Part shown: positions 7,889-18,153 of the stretch, piece by piece
How the letters are laid out: each line of letters starts with the position of its first letter
Numbering within the stretch: position 1 is the first letter of the stretch
Source of the DNA: Nocardioides zhouii
Lineage (GTDB): Bacteria > Actinomycetota > Actinomycetes > Propionibacteriales > Nocardioidaceae
Reading direction: 5' to 3'
Assembly (NCBI RefSeq): GCF_004137345.1
Contig: NZ_SDWV01000007.1
Location: forward strand, 62,001-126,000
DNA length: 64,000 nt
Translations under genes and position numbers: made by a program
The notes under the pieces: generated by a model
What the model saw: only the letters and a program-made list of their open reading frames with translations
Database searches by the model: none
Told to the model about the DNA's origin: nothing

Positions 7889-10800
7889 ATGCCCGACACC
7901 CGATCCAGCCGTCCTGCCCGCTTCCGCGCGCTCGTCGTCGCGATGGCGCTCGCAGTGGTCGCGGCCTTCCTGGCTGCCGTGACTGTGCCGGCGCAGGCGG
8001 ATGCCTCGCCCTTCGTGGTGACGATGACGCCGTCGAGCAACCCGGTGTCGTCAGGGTCGTCGCTGACGTACACGATCGACGTGAAGAACGGCGGGGGTGA
8101 CATCACCGAGGACACGTTCCTCTCGACCCAGATCAGCGGCATGACCGGGCTGATCATCACTAGCAACGTGGGCACCTGCGAGCAGAGCGGCGAGCAGGTG
8201 ACGTGCCATGCCGGCACCCTGTCGGGCCAGCAGAGCTGGCGCCTGATCATCCGCGGCACGGTGACGGCCCCGAACGGCGCCACGCTGCACAACGGCGTGA
8301 CGGTCACCGGCAACCACGAGAGCAGTGGCTACGAGACGACCGTCTACTCCGACGTGCTGGTGTCCAACACCTCCAGCAGCCCGCTCGCGGACCTGCGGGT
8401 CAGCGTCTCCGGCCCGTCGGTGATCCTGGACAACTCGCAGGTGACGTACACGCTGACGGTCAACAACTCCGGCAACGCCCACGCGACCGATGTCGTGGTG
8501 ATCAACACCCTGCCCGACGGCACCACGGTGGCCTCGAGCAGCGCGACGAGCCTGTTCTCGTGCTCGAGCGCTGCCCAGACGACCACGTGCGTCGGTGGGC
8601 GGGTGAATGCCGGCACCAACGCGACGATCACGATCCTCGCGAACGTCGCCAGCCCGGACGACCTCAACCAGTTCAAGGACACCGCTGTCGTCGACCCCTA
8701 CGACGCGATCGAGGAGTCCAACGAGCTCAACAACACCGGCTCACTGGTCTCGACGAACGGTGCGCCGCCCGCCCAGACCGGTGGCCTCACGATCCTCAAG
8801 ACCGGCACGCCGGACGTGCTGCGGCCCGGCGACAAGATCACCTACACGCTGCTGGTGAGCAACACCGCGGCGACGCGCGCCGACAACGTGTCGATCACCG
8901 ACGTCACGCAGGGGTTGAACGCCTCGAGCATCACGGCGACCACGACGGCGGGCGCCTGCACGGTCACCGCGCCGCAGGTGGTCTGCACGCGCAAGAGCCC
9001 GACGCTGCGGCTCGAGCCCGGCCAGACCATCACGGTGACGATCACCGGCACCGTGACCAGCCAGGCCGGCACGCTCATCACCAACGTCGGCACCGTGACC
9101 GGTGTCATCAAGAACAAGTCGGTCACCAACACGTCGCGCTCGACGGCCACCATCAGGCCGGGCTACGACCTGACCGTCGTGCAGTTCGCCCACACCAACC
9201 ACGAGGACGCCGACGACACGCCTGGCGCGACCGACCCGTTCCGCGCGTGGGACCACTTCCAGTACGACGTCGCGGTCGGCAACAGCGGCCTCGACACCGC
9301 CACCAACGTGCTGCTCCGAGAGGTGGTGGCGCCGGGAGTCCTGTTCCTCGGCGACAACCGCGGCGACGTCCTCTGCAACCAGGCGGGTGGGGCGGGCAAC
9401 CCCATCATCTGCACGTTCCCCTCGATCGTGGGAGCCACGAACCCGCTGCCCGGAGGGTCGGTCGAGTTCATCACCCTCAACGTGGTCTCGCCCCACACGC
9501 CCGGCACCATCGATGCGACGGCCACCGTGGACCCGGCCAACGCCATCTTCGAGGCCGACGAGACCAACAACGTCTGGAAGATCTCGACCCCGATCGTGAC
9601 CGGCATCGACCTGTACGTCGAGAAGTCGAGCGAGTCGCCGATCGCGCCGAGCGGCACGCTGACCTACACGGTCTTGGTCAAGAACCTCGGCACCCAGGAC
9701 GCGACCGGGGTGACGATCAAGGACACGCTGCCCGCGGGCGTGCGCTTCCGCTCGGTGCAGGACGACCCGAGCGACCCGCACAACTTCACCTGCAGCCACG
9801 ACGGAGCGGCGACCGGTGGTGACGTGACCTGCGTGGGCGGGCGCATCGATGGCACCCACGACCACTTCCCGGACATCCTCGCGCCGGAGATCGACGTCGC
9901 CACGATCACGATCGTCGTCTTCGCGCCGTCGCAGCCGGGCTTCGTCCGCAACCAGGTCCGCGTCGATCCCGCCAACGAGATCGCCGAGCTCCTCGAGACC
10001 AACAACATCAACACGTTCCGCACCGAGATCCAGATCGACGGCGGGCTCCACCCGTACCACGAGTTCAACCTCACCAAGACCCAGGTGTCGCCGCTCGGCG
10101 GGGTCGGCAACCCGGTCGCGCCCAACGGGATCGTGGAGTACGACCTCGTGGTCACCAACACCGGATCGGACGTCGCCTTCGACGTCCAGGTCGACGACAT
10201 CATGCCGGCGGGCTTCACCTTCCGCTACGCCGTCGACACCCTGCCGGGGACGGGTGACTTCCAGTGCGACCTGGTCGCCTCGACGATCCGCTGCACGGGC
10301 GGCACGCTCGACGGCGACGAGGTGCCCCCTCCCGGTCAGACGGCCCAGCTGGGCGACACGACGCGCACCATCCACGTCAGCATGTTCAGCGCCGGCCAGC
10401 CCGGGACGTACACCAACAAGGCGCTCGTCGACCCCAACAACACCCACCCCGAGGCCGACGAGACCAACAACAGTGCCCAGGCGATCACGACCGTCGCGGT
10501 CGGCGGAGGCGGGAGGTACAAGGACCTGACGATCGACAGCAAGCAGGCCGCACCCGTCGGTGACGTCGCGCCGAGCGGCACGCTGCGCTACACGCTCGAC
10601 GTCAGCAACACCGGCACGGCCGTGGCGTTCAACGTCAAGGTGCGCGACACGCTGCCCGAGGGCTCGGTCTTCCGCACCGCGGTTGACAGCGCTCCCGGAG
10701 CGGGCGCCTTCGAGTGCACCGGCGCCGGCGGCATCGTCACCTGCACCGGCGGCACGCTCGACGGCAACGTCGACGAGACCACGAGTCCGAGCACGCGCCA

Positions 10801-11740
10801 GATCGTCATCGAGGTCTTCGCGCCTCCTGAGCCGGGCAACTACCTCAACACGGCGATCGTCGACCCGGACGACGCGATCGCGGAGAACGACGAGCTCAAC
10901 AACACCGACACGACACCGCTGCAGGTGCGGATGGGCGGTGGCGGCCTCTACCGCGACCTCACCATCGACGACCCGATCGTCACCAACGTCACCTACGGCC
11001 CCGTGTCGCTGCGCGAGCCCAAGCCGTCGCAGGTCTACACGTACACGGTCAAGGCCACGAACACCGGCACCAACCCGGCGTACAACGTGGTGGTCAGGCA
11101 CGTCCTCGAGGACGGGGCGACGTTCCTCAACGCCACGGCCGACCAGGACTTCAGCTGCACCATCGCGGCCAACGTCGTCCTCTGTGACGGAGGCGTCCTC
11201 GACGGCACGCCGGGCTTCGACGCGGCCGGTCCGACGGCGACGTTCACCCTCACGGTGCGCGCGCCGGCCCGGCACAACTACGTGTACGGCCTCACCAGCC
11301 GCGTCGACCCCGGCAACGTCATCGCCGAGGCCAACGAGGCCAACAACTCCCGCTCGCTCAACGTCAAGGCCGTCTCCCAGGTCGACCTGACCGTCGACAT
11401 CACCGACGTCGACGGCACCCAGGGCAACCCGGGCTCGGTCACCTGGAAGGCGCTCGCGACCGGGGACGACGCCAGCAACGTGTACGTCGTGGTCGAGCTC
11501 CCGGTAGGGGTCATCCCGCAGAACATGACCACGGTGCCCACGGGATGGACGTGCCAGATCCAGCAGAACCCGATCAACAAGGTCACCTGTCACGGCGACC
11601 TCGCCAAGGACGACGCCACGGTGGAGTTCAAGGTGGACACCTATGTGACCGCCACGACGACGACGGCCAACGCGTTCATCGATCCGGACAACACCGTGGT
11701 CGAGTACGCCGAGGGCAACAACGCCGACAGCGAGAGCTGA
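7889..11740 (+). CDS. Large secreted DUF11/CARDB-type repeat protein
   Basis: A 1283-residue protein with an Arg-rich N-terminus, a hydrophobic stretch (LVVAMALAVVAAFLAAV) and a VPAQADA signal-peptidase site near residue 35. The rest is tandem beta-sandwich repeats of about 130-170 residues, each with a DUF11-like core (LTYTLxVxNxGxxxAxxVxVxDTLP, then a Cys pair around FxC...CxGG) and a tail of the form VDPxNxIxExxExNN. I count seven such tails. No LPXTG signal or C-terminal membrane anchor is seen, so it is probably released or held non-covalently. It is the first gene of a three-gene operon of secreted proteins, the next starting 6 bases on. An adhesive or matrix role is inference. Confidence 0.85.
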   Translation: MPDTRSSRPARFRALVVAMALAVVAAFLAAVTVPAQADASPFVVTMTPSSNPVSSGSSLTYTIDVKNGGGDITEDTFLSTQISGMTGLIITSNVGTCEQSGEQVTCHAGTLSGQQSWRLIIRGTVTAPNGATLHNGVTVTGNHESSGYETTVYSDVLVSNTSSSPLADLRVSVSGPSVILDNSQVTYTLTVNNSGNAHATDVVVINTLPDGTTVASSSATSLFSCSSAAQTTTCVGGRVNAGTNATITILANVASPDDLNQFKDTAVVDPYDAIEESNELNNTGSLVSTNGAPPAQTGGLTILKTGTPDVLRPGDKITYTLLVSNTAATRADNVSITDVTQGLNASSITATTTAGACTVTAPQVVCTRKSPTLRLEPGQTITVTITGTVTSQAGTLITNVGTVTGVIKNKSVTNTSRSTATIRPGYDLTVVQFAHTNHEDADDTPGATDPFRAWDHFQYDVAVGNSGLDTATNVLLREVVAPGVLFLGDNRGDVLCNQAGGAGNPIICTFPSIVGATNPLPGGSVEFITLNVVSPHTPGTIDATATVDPANAIFEADETNNVWKISTPIVTGIDLYVEKSSESPIAPSGTLTYTVLVKNLGTQDATGVTIKDTLPAGVRFRSVQDDPSDPHNFTCSHDGAATGGDVTCVGGRIDGTHDHFPDILAPEIDVATITIVVFAPSQPGFVRNQVRVDPANEIAELLETNNINTFRTEIQIDGGLHPYHEFNLTKTQVSPLGGVGNPVAPNGIVEYDLVVTNTGSDVAFDVQVDDIMPAGFTFRYAVDTLPGTGDFQCDLVASTIRCTGGTLDGDEVPPPGQTAQLGDTTRTIHVSMFSAGQPGTYTNKALVDPNNTHPEADETNNSAQAITTVAVGGGGRYKDLTIDSKQAAPVGDVAPSGTLRYTLDVSNTGTAVAFNVKVRDTLPEGSVFRTAVDSAPGAGAFECTGAGGIVTCTGGTLDGNVDETTSPSTRQIVIEVFAPPEPGNYLNTAIVDPDDAIAENDELNNTDTTPLQVRMGGGGLYRDLTIDDPIVTNVTYGPVSLREPKPSQVYTYTVKATNTGTNPAYNVVVRHVLEDGATFLNATADQDFSCTIAANVVLCDGGVLDGTPGFDAAGPTATFTLTVRAPARHNYVYGLTSRVDPGNVIAEANEANNSRSLNVKAVSQVDLTVDITDVDGTQGNPGSVTWKALATGDDASNVYVVVELPVGVIPQNMTTVPTGWTCQIQQNPINKVTCHGDLAKDDATVEFKVDTYVTATTTTANAFIDPDNTVVEYAEGNNADSES

Positions 11741-11746
11741 CTCGTC

Positions 11747-12937
11747 GTGATGCGTGCCAGCAGGCTGGCCGTGGCGACCACCACCTTCTCGGTGGCGGTC
11801 GTCACGGCGATGTCCCTGCACGTGCCGGTGGTCGTGGCGGCGTCGGGTGACCTGCCGATGCCCGACCCCTGCGGCAAGCCGATCGAGCTGCCGTACGTCG
11901 CGGTCGGCGACGGTGTGCCGTTCGGCGCGAAGAAGGTCGACGACACCAACGCGATCAGCGAGGCAGAGCGGTTCCCCGAGGAGCTCACCAAGCTGCTCCA
12001 GGCGGCCAACTTCCCGTTCTGCCTGCACAACGCGTCCCAGGGCGAGACCACCACCGACGACTACCAGGACGAGGACACGGACACCGGGTTCACCCAGCAG
12101 AGCATCGCCCACGACCTGCGACCGCGGCTGGTCACCGTCACCCTCGGCCGCGAGCAGGACCTGATCCGCGAGCACATCGACAAGTGCATGACGCTGATCA
12201 AGAACCACCAGTTCATCGAGGCCAACGCCTGTGCCCTGGCGATCTACACCGGTGGCCCGTGGAAGAAGCTCAACGACGACCTCTCCGAGATCCTCGGCCA
12301 GCTGGCGCAGGATCTCGCCGATCACCCCTACAAGGCGGTCGCGGTCATGGGCTACTACAACCCCTACCCGCGCGCCGAGGATGTCATCACCGAGATCGCC
12401 AGCTTCTGCTCCGACCTCCAGGACACCATCCCCACGTGCACGATCCGGTGGATGCTGCTCCCACCGGTGCTGGTGACGATGGACCAGATCACCAAGAAGC
12501 TGAACTCGACGATCGAGGAGGTCGTGAAGAAGTTCTCGCTCGCCACGCAGGGCAGCTTCTACTTCGTCAACCCCTACGACGCGTTCGAGGACCACTGCAT
12601 GGAGATGCAGGTCCAGATCCAGACGCAGGTCTACCACCCGACGAACACCGTCCACCCGCACAACAGCGACGAGGACTTCGGCTGCTCGGACCCGTGGATC
12701 GAGAGCGATGGCGACGCTGGGCAGCTGCCGCCGTGGCACTACCTGCCACCGGCCGTGACCGGAGTGCTGGTCTTCACCACCCAGACCACGACCGGCATGG
12801 GTGCCTACCCCGACACCGACGGCCACGAATGCCTGGCCAAGCTCGTCTACAACGCCAAGGGCGATGCCAACAACGGTTTCAAGCCGCTCAAGCAGAAGCT
12901 GGGCATCCCTGAAGAGGCGGAGGACGACCCGTGCTGA
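11747..12937 (+). CDS. Secreted SGNH/GDSL-hydrolase-like protein, nucleophile replaced
   Basis: A 396-residue exported protein (signal ending near VVVAASGD, about residue 32). The layout follows secreted SGNH hydrolases: block I AVGDGVPFG (residues 52-60), VTVTLGREQDL where a block III GGND is expected, VAVMGYYNPYP typical of actinobacterial members, and a late YPDTDGHECLA resembling the catalytic Asp-x-x-His block. The block I serine is glycine (G56) and block III lacks the usual Asn, so catalysis by the normal mechanism looks impossible. It sits between two repeat proteins and its end overlaps the next gene by 7 bases. The start may be GTG 11747 or ATG 11750. It could be a binding or scaffold pseudoenzyme. 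Confidence 0.7.
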   Translation: MMRASRLAVATTTFSVAVVTAMSLHVPVVVAASGDLPMPDPCGKPIELPYVAVGDGVPFGAKKVDDTNAISEAERFPEELTKLLQAANFPFCLHNASQGETTTDDYQDEDTDTGFTQQSIAHDLRPRLVTVTLGREQDLIREHIDKCMTLIKNHQFIEANACALAIYTGGPWKKLNDDLSEILGQLAQDLADHPYKAVAVMGYYNPYPRAEDVITEIASFCSDLQDTIPTCTIRWMLLPPVLVTMDQITKKLNSTIEEVVKKFSLATQGSFYFVNPYDAFEDHCMEMQVQIQTQVYHPTNTVHPHNSDEDFGCSDPWIESDGDAGQLPPWHYLPPAVTGVLVFTTQTTTGMGAYPDTDGHECLAKLVYNAKGDANNGFKPLKQKLGIPEEAEDDPC

Positions 12938-15900
12938 CCGGGCCGGCGCCGCGTCGCGCCCACTTCGTACGCCTCCTGCTGGCGCTGGTCCTCGGCCTCG
13001 CCGGGATCGCGTACGCCGCCTCCCCCGGCGCCGGCGACTCCAGCGAGGGCGGCATCGCCGCGACCCGCGACGCGCAACGGCTGATGTCGCTGGGCGCCGA
13101 GCACTCGTGCGCCATCACTGATGCGGGGGCGGTCGAGTGCTGGGGAGACAACTCCCACGGCCAGCTCGGCACCGGTGACGTCACCACGAGCACCACCCCC
13201 CGGCTGGTCGCGGGCATCACGGGAGCCCTCGAGGTCGGCTCGGGGACCGAGCACACCTGCGCGCTGGTCCACGGCGGGACCGTGAAGTGCTGGGGGCTCA
13301 ACGGGAGCGGCCAGGTCGGCACCGCGTCGGACGACGACCAGCTGATCCCCGTGACCGTGCCGATCTCCGGCGTCAAGCACCTCACTGTCGGGAGCGTGCA
13401 CAGCTGCGCGATGAAGCAGGACGGGTCGGTCTGGTGCTGGGGGCAGAACGGCATGGGCCAGCTCGGCGACGGCGTCCCCGGCGGCACCAGCAAGGTGCCG
13501 GTCCCGGCGTCGGGAATCGATGCCACGTCCCCGGCAGCCGACATCACCGCGGGTGAGAACCACACCTGCGCCCGCATGGTCGCGGAGGGCACGCTGCGGT
13601 GCTGGGGAGACAACTCGTTCGGCCAGCTCGGCGACGGGACCAAGGACCAGCACGACACCCCGGTCGCGGTCCGCAAGCCCGGCAATCCGGGCGCCCGGAT
13701 GAAGGGCGTGCTGGCGGTCAGCGCCGGCGGGGGTCACACCTGCGCGCTGCTCGGCGGCGCCGACTGGGCGGACAACCCGGTCTACTGCTGGGGGCAGAAC
13801 AGCTACGGCCAGCTCGGCAACCTGACACCTGTCGTCGACGGGGTGATGAGCCCGAGCCTGGTCCCGGTGCGGGTCCAGATCGACCTCGAGCCCGGGGACG
13901 CGCTCGTCGACACCAGCGCGGACTTGGAGGAGGCGCGGTCGATCTCGGCCGGCCAGTTCCACAACTGCGCGGTGATGAACACGCGCGAGGTGCGCTGCTG
14001 GGGACAGAACGGTCACGGCCAGCTCGGCTTCGACCGCAACATCCTGACCAAGCCGTGGGAGGACTCGCGCTGGGCCAACGCCGTGCCGGGCATCGACGCG
14101 GATGCGGTCGTCGCGGGCGGCTTCCACTCCTGCTCGCTCGACACCGGCCAGATCTCCTGCTGGGGCTACGACTTCTTCGGCCAGCTCGGTGGCTACGTGC
14201 CGCAGGTCCCCACGCCCACCACCGTCACCGGGGTGCGCGGCGCCAAGCGGATCGCGCTCGCCAACGACGCTGCGTGCGCGCTGATCACCGACGGCATTAC
14301 CGAGGCGACGAGGCCGCAGTGCTGGGGCAGCAACGCCGACGGCAGGCTCGGGATCGGCTCGACCAGCCCCACCTCGTCCACCATCCCGGTGCGCGTGGAC
14401 CTCGATCCGACGCAACCTCCCGTCGTGCTCGACCCGATCCACCAGGGCCGCGAGCCCGCGACCGCGCTGCACGGAGGCAACGGCTCCTTCTGCGCCACCC
14501 CGGACGGGATCCCGGGGGAGAGGTGCTGGGGCCTCAACGGGCACGCCGAGCTCGGCGACGGCACCACCACCTCACGAGCCACGCCGATCGCTCCGACCCA
14601 CCTGGCCGGAGTGACGGCGTACGACCTGGGCGGGACGCTGGTGGGTGGCATCGAGCGCGGCACGACCTGCAAGGCCGTCGGCGGTCAGGCCCGGTGCTGG
14701 GGCTACAACGGGCAGCGCCAGGTCGGGGACGACACCACCACCGACCGGACGGCGCCTGTCCCGGTCCTCCACGACCCCGACCCCGACGACCCGGACAACC
14801 CGCTGGTCCCGATCACCGGCGTCACCGCCGTGGCGGTCGGCGGCGACCACGCCTGCGCGATCGTGGGCGGCGGCCAGGTGCGCTGCTGGGGCAGCAACAC
14901 CGTGGGTCAGCTCGGCAACAACACCACCGACCCGCAGGCCGGTGCCGTCACCGTGCAGAGCGACACCGACCCCGACGACGACGAGCCGCTGACCGGCGTC
15001 ACGGCGCTGGTGGCCGGCGACAGCCACACGTGCGCGATGCGCGGTGCGGGTGAGGTGCGCTGCTGGGGGCTCAACTCCCGTGGCCAGCTCGGCACCAGCG
15101 GCGGCAGCCGTGACGAGGCCGACAAGGTCGTCCGGGCGCTCGCCCCGACGCCGCTGTTCGCGCCCGGTGACCTGACCGACGCGACGAAGATCGTGTCCGG
15201 CGACGACCACACGTGCGCGATGCGCGCCTCCGACGCCGTCACCTGCTGGGGCGAGAACGCCGACGGCCAGCTGGGGACCGGCGGGATCGGCGGCTTCCAG
15301 TCCGTCGGTCAGGTGAGCCTGCCCGCGCCCACCACGAGCGGCCTGCCCGAGCCGTGGATCAAGGACATCGGCGCCAGTCGCCGCAACACCTGCGCGGTGC
15401 TGCTCGACCGGACGGTGTCGTGCTGGGGGGACAACAGCCTGGGCCAGGTGGGTGACGGGATCGGCACCCACTCACTTGCGCCCGTAGCGGTCGGCGGAGG
15501 GGCGTCCGTGGGGCAGAACCACGTCCCGACGCCGGCCGCCATCTCGGTCGCGACCACTCCCGGCACCTCCGTCGTCATCCCGGTCGTGCTGACCGGCATC
15601 GACGTCGACGGCGACGCGGTCACGCTGGTCTCGGCGAGCGACCCGCCGAAGGGGACGTCCGCGCTGACCGGCCCCGCGCAGATCACGTACACCCCCGACG
15701 CCGGCTGCCAGGACGACGAGTTCGCGTACGTCGTGTCCGACGGCACCGCGCAGGTGGCGGCGACCGTGACCATCACGATGAACTGCCCGCCGGTCGCCGA
15801 TGCCGACTCGGCGATCACCGTCGAGGACCAGCCGGTCGACATCGACGTCCTGGCCGGGGACACCGACGAGGACGGCGACACGCTGACGATCAGCGGCTTC

Positions 15901-18144
15901 CCGGTGCCGCCCGCCCACGGCACGGTGAGCCAGGTCGGCGGGAAGGCGCGCTACGTCCCCGCACTCGACTACTGCGGACCCGACTCCTTCACCTACTCCG
16001 TCTCGGACGGCCACGGCCACACGGTGATCGCACCGGTCACCGTCACCGTGACCTGCGCGACCGACCCGCCGAGCGCCGTCGCGGACGCCCTGCCTGCTGA
16101 CGAGGACACCCCGACCCTCTTCGACGTCCTGGCCAACGACTCCGACCCCGACGGCGACCCGCTCGCCATCGTCGCAGTCACCGCACCGAGCCACGGCACG
16201 GCCGTCAAGGACGGTTCGCGGATCCGCTACGTCCCCGCGGCCGACTACTGCGGACCGGACTCCTTCACCTACACGGTCTCCGACGGAGCCCTCACCTCGG
16301 CCGCGACGGTCACCGTGACGGTGGTGTGCGTCGGCGACTCGCCGCGCGCCGTGCCGGACTCCGCGACCACGGCCGAGGACACCTCCGTCGACGTGGCGGT
16401 GCTCGCCAACGACACCCACCCCGACGGCCTGACCCTGTCCCTCACCGGGGCGCTCGGCCAGCCTGTTCACGGCACCGCGACGGTCGTCGGCACCCAGGTG
16501 CGCTACGTGCCGGCGGCCGACTACTGCGGCCCCGACTCCCTGACGTACGTCGTCACCGACGGCACCCTCACGGCGACCGGGACGGTGACCCTCACGGTCA
16601 CCTGCACCAACGACCCGCCCGTGGCGGCGCCGGACGTGGCGAGCACCGACGAGGACGTGACCGTCCACGTGCACGTGATCTCCAACGACTCCGACGTCGA
16701 CGGCGACGTCCTCCACGTGGGCACGATCTCCGACCCGGCGCACGGCGCCGCGGTCGGCGCGATCGACAACGCCGTCGCCTACACGCCGGACCCGAACTTC
16801 TGCGGCACCGACTCCTTCACCTACGAGAGCGTCGACGGCAAGGGTGGGGTCACGACCGGCACCGTGACGGTCACGGTCAGATGTGTGGACGACCTGGTCC
16901 AGCTCGCGCCGGTCGCCGACGTGACCGTGCCGTGGGGCGAGCCGGTCTCCGTGCTGCTGGCGGCCACCGACATCGACGAGGGCGCGGTGATCACGTACGA
17001 CGTGTCGCCGCTGCCGCTGGGCGCCTCTCTCACCGGACCCGCGTTCGCCTGGACGCCCGGCGCCGCGCAGGTCGGCTCGCGGCTCCTCACCGCGACCGCC
17101 AGCTCGGGCGGCAGGACGGCCACCCGCACCTTCCGGATCGTGGTGACCAAGCGCGCGACGTCGCTGTCGTGGACCGGCCCGACCAGCGGCCAGATCTCCG
17201 ACCAGACGCCCGTACGGGCGGTGCTGCTCGACGCGGGCAGCCCGGTGCAGGGACGCAGCGTGGGCTTCGCGCTCGGCACGGCGACCACGTCCGCGTCGAC
17301 GGACGCGACCGGCACGGCCACCTCGGCGGTCCAGGTCACCGGTGCCCTCGGGGCCCGGTTCGTCACCTCGTCGTTCGCCGGTGACGCGGCCTACCTCCCC
17401 GCCACCCTGACCACGCCGTTCACGGTCCTGGCCGAGGGCCTCGCGGTCCAGCTCGCGGGCACGCCGCACGTCGTCACGACCGGCAGCAGCGCGACGGTGA
17501 CCTACACGGCCGACCTCACCGAGGAGCAGGACGGCTCGTACGTCGGTTCGCTCTCGAGCAGCACCGTCCGGTTCAAGGGCCTCGACGGCACGACCATCTG
17601 CACCGGCGCGATCAGCGCGACCGGCGCGGGCAAGGCCCGCGCCACCTGCTCGGCCAGCCAGCCGCTCGGCGCGCTGCCCGTGGTGGTGACCGTGACGTCC
17701 TCGGCCCACACGCCCCGCGCGGACGTCGGTGTCGTCACCGTCGCGAAGGCCGGGGCCGGCCTCGCCTCGGGCGCCGGTCGGGTGGCCGGCGACGCCTTCG
17801 GCTTCACCGCGACCAGCGCCAGGAAGGGCGCCCCGACCGGCCGGCTCGTCCACGTCGTCCTCGGCAGTGGCCAGGCCACAGTGGTCGACACCGCCACCCT
17901 GTCGTCGTACGCCACCACGTGCACCGGCGGCGGGTCCAGCAAGGTCTGCACGGCGACCATCGCGGGCACAGGCGCGACGGCGCGCACCGTCGACCTCGCC
18001 AGCGGCGCGGTCTCCGGCCCCGTCGCCGCGAGCATCACGGTGACCGCGGTCAGCACCAACAGGTACGGCGTGCAGCTGGGCGGTCCGGCGCCGAAGACCC
18101 TCGCGCCGACCGTCCTCACCTCCGGCGCGGTCCGCGTCGACTGA
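12931..18144 (+). CDS. Giant secreted RCC1-propeller / cadherin-like / Ig-like protein
   Basis: A 1737-residue exported protein (hydrophobic FVRLLLALVLGLAGIAYAA near residue 12-30). Residues about 50-855 hold 14 RCC1-type units of the form HxCAxxxxGxVxCWGxNxxGQLG, enough for two seven-bladed propellers. Almost every unit has a Cys before A and a Cys before WG, suggesting a disulfide per blade. Residues about 863-1320 are five cadherin-like/Big_9 units (DVLANDSDPDGDPL..., YVPAADYCGPDSFTYTVSDG). Residues about 1320-1737 are Ig-like sandwiches. There is no sortase or membrane anchor. GTG start overlaps the preceding gene by 7 bases. The function is probably extracellular binding or adhesion; ligand unknown. 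Confidence 0.83.
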   Translation: MLTGPAPRRAHFVRLLLALVLGLAGIAYAASPGAGDSSEGGIAATRDAQRLMSLGAEHSCAITDAGAVECWGDNSHGQLGTGDVTTSTTPRLVAGITGALEVGSGTEHTCALVHGGTVKCWGLNGSGQVGTASDDDQLIPVTVPISGVKHLTVGSVHSCAMKQDGSVWCWGQNGMGQLGDGVPGGTSKVPVPASGIDATSPAADITAGENHTCARMVAEGTLRCWGDNSFGQLGDGTKDQHDTPVAVRKPGNPGARMKGVLAVSAGGGHTCALLGGADWADNPVYCWGQNSYGQLGNLTPVVDGVMSPSLVPVRVQIDLEPGDALVDTSADLEEARSISAGQFHNCAVMNTREVRCWGQNGHGQLGFDRNILTKPWEDSRWANAVPGIDADAVVAGGFHSCSLDTGQISCWGYDFFGQLGGYVPQVPTPTTVTGVRGAKRIALANDAACALITDGITEATRPQCWGSNADGRLGIGSTSPTSSTIPVRVDLDPTQPPVVLDPIHQGREPATALHGGNGSFCATPDGIPGERCWGLNGHAELGDGTTTSRATPIAPTHLAGVTAYDLGGTLVGGIERGTTCKAVGGQARCWGYNGQRQVGDDTTTDRTAPVPVLHDPDPDDPDNPLVPITGVTAVAVGGDHACAIVGGGQVRCWGSNTVGQLGNNTTDPQAGAVTVQSDTDPDDDEPLTGVTALVAGDSHTCAMRGAGEVRCWGLNSRGQLGTSGGSRDEADKVVRALAPTPLFAPGDLTDATKIVSGDDHTCAMRASDAVTCWGENADGQLGTGGIGGFQSVGQVSLPAPTTSGLPEPWIKDIGASRRNTCAVLLDRTVSCWGDNSLGQVGDGIGTHSLAPVAVGGGASVGQNHVPTPAAISVATTPGTSVVIPVVLTGIDVDGDAVTLVSASDPPKGTSALTGPAQITYTPDAGCQDDEFAYVVSDGTAQVAATVTITMNCPPVADADSAITVEDQPVDIDVLAGDTDEDGDTLTISGFPVPPAHGTVSQVGGKARYVPALDYCGPDSFTYSVSDGHGHTVIAPVTVTVTCATDPPSAVADALPADEDTPTLFDVLANDSDPDGDPLAIVAVTAPSHGTAVKDGSRIRYVPAADYCGPDSFTYTVSDGALTSAATVTVTVVCVGDSPRAVPDSATTAEDTSVDVAVLANDTHPDGLTLSLTGALGQPVHGTATVVGTQVRYVPAADYCGPDSLTYVVTDGTLTATGTVTLTVTCTNDPPVAAPDVASTDEDVTVHVHVISNDSDVDGDVLHVGTISDPAHGAAVGAIDNAVAYTPDPNFCGTDSFTYESVDGKGGVTTGTVTVTVRCVDDLVQLAPVADVTVPWGEPVSVLLAATDIDEGAVITYDVSPLPLGASLTGPAFAWTPGAAQVGSRLLTATASSGGRTATRTFRIVVTKRATSLSWTGPTSGQISDQTPVRAVLLDAGSPVQGRSVGFALGTATTSASTDATGTATSAVQVTGALGARFVTSSFAGDAAYLPATLTTPFTVLAEGLAVQLAGTPHVVTTGSSATVTYTADLTEEQDGSYVGSLSSSTVRFKGLDGTTICTGAISATGAGKARATCSASQPLGALPVVVTVTSSAHTPRADVGVVTVAKAGAGLASGAGRVAGDAFGFTATSARKGAPTGRLVHVVLGSGQATVVDTATLSSYATTCTGGGSSKVCTATIAGTGATARTVDLASGAVSGPVAASITVTAVSTNRYGVQLGGPAPKTLAPTVLTSGAVRVD

Positions 18145-18153
18145 CCCCCATCC

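Noticed and set aside
8741..12826. A 1361-codon open frame on the minus strand opposite the DUF11 and SGNH genes
   Set aside because: Low-complexity Arg/Val/Asp/Gly composition typical of antisense frames in high-GC DNA, no motifs, and the plus strand holds real genes.
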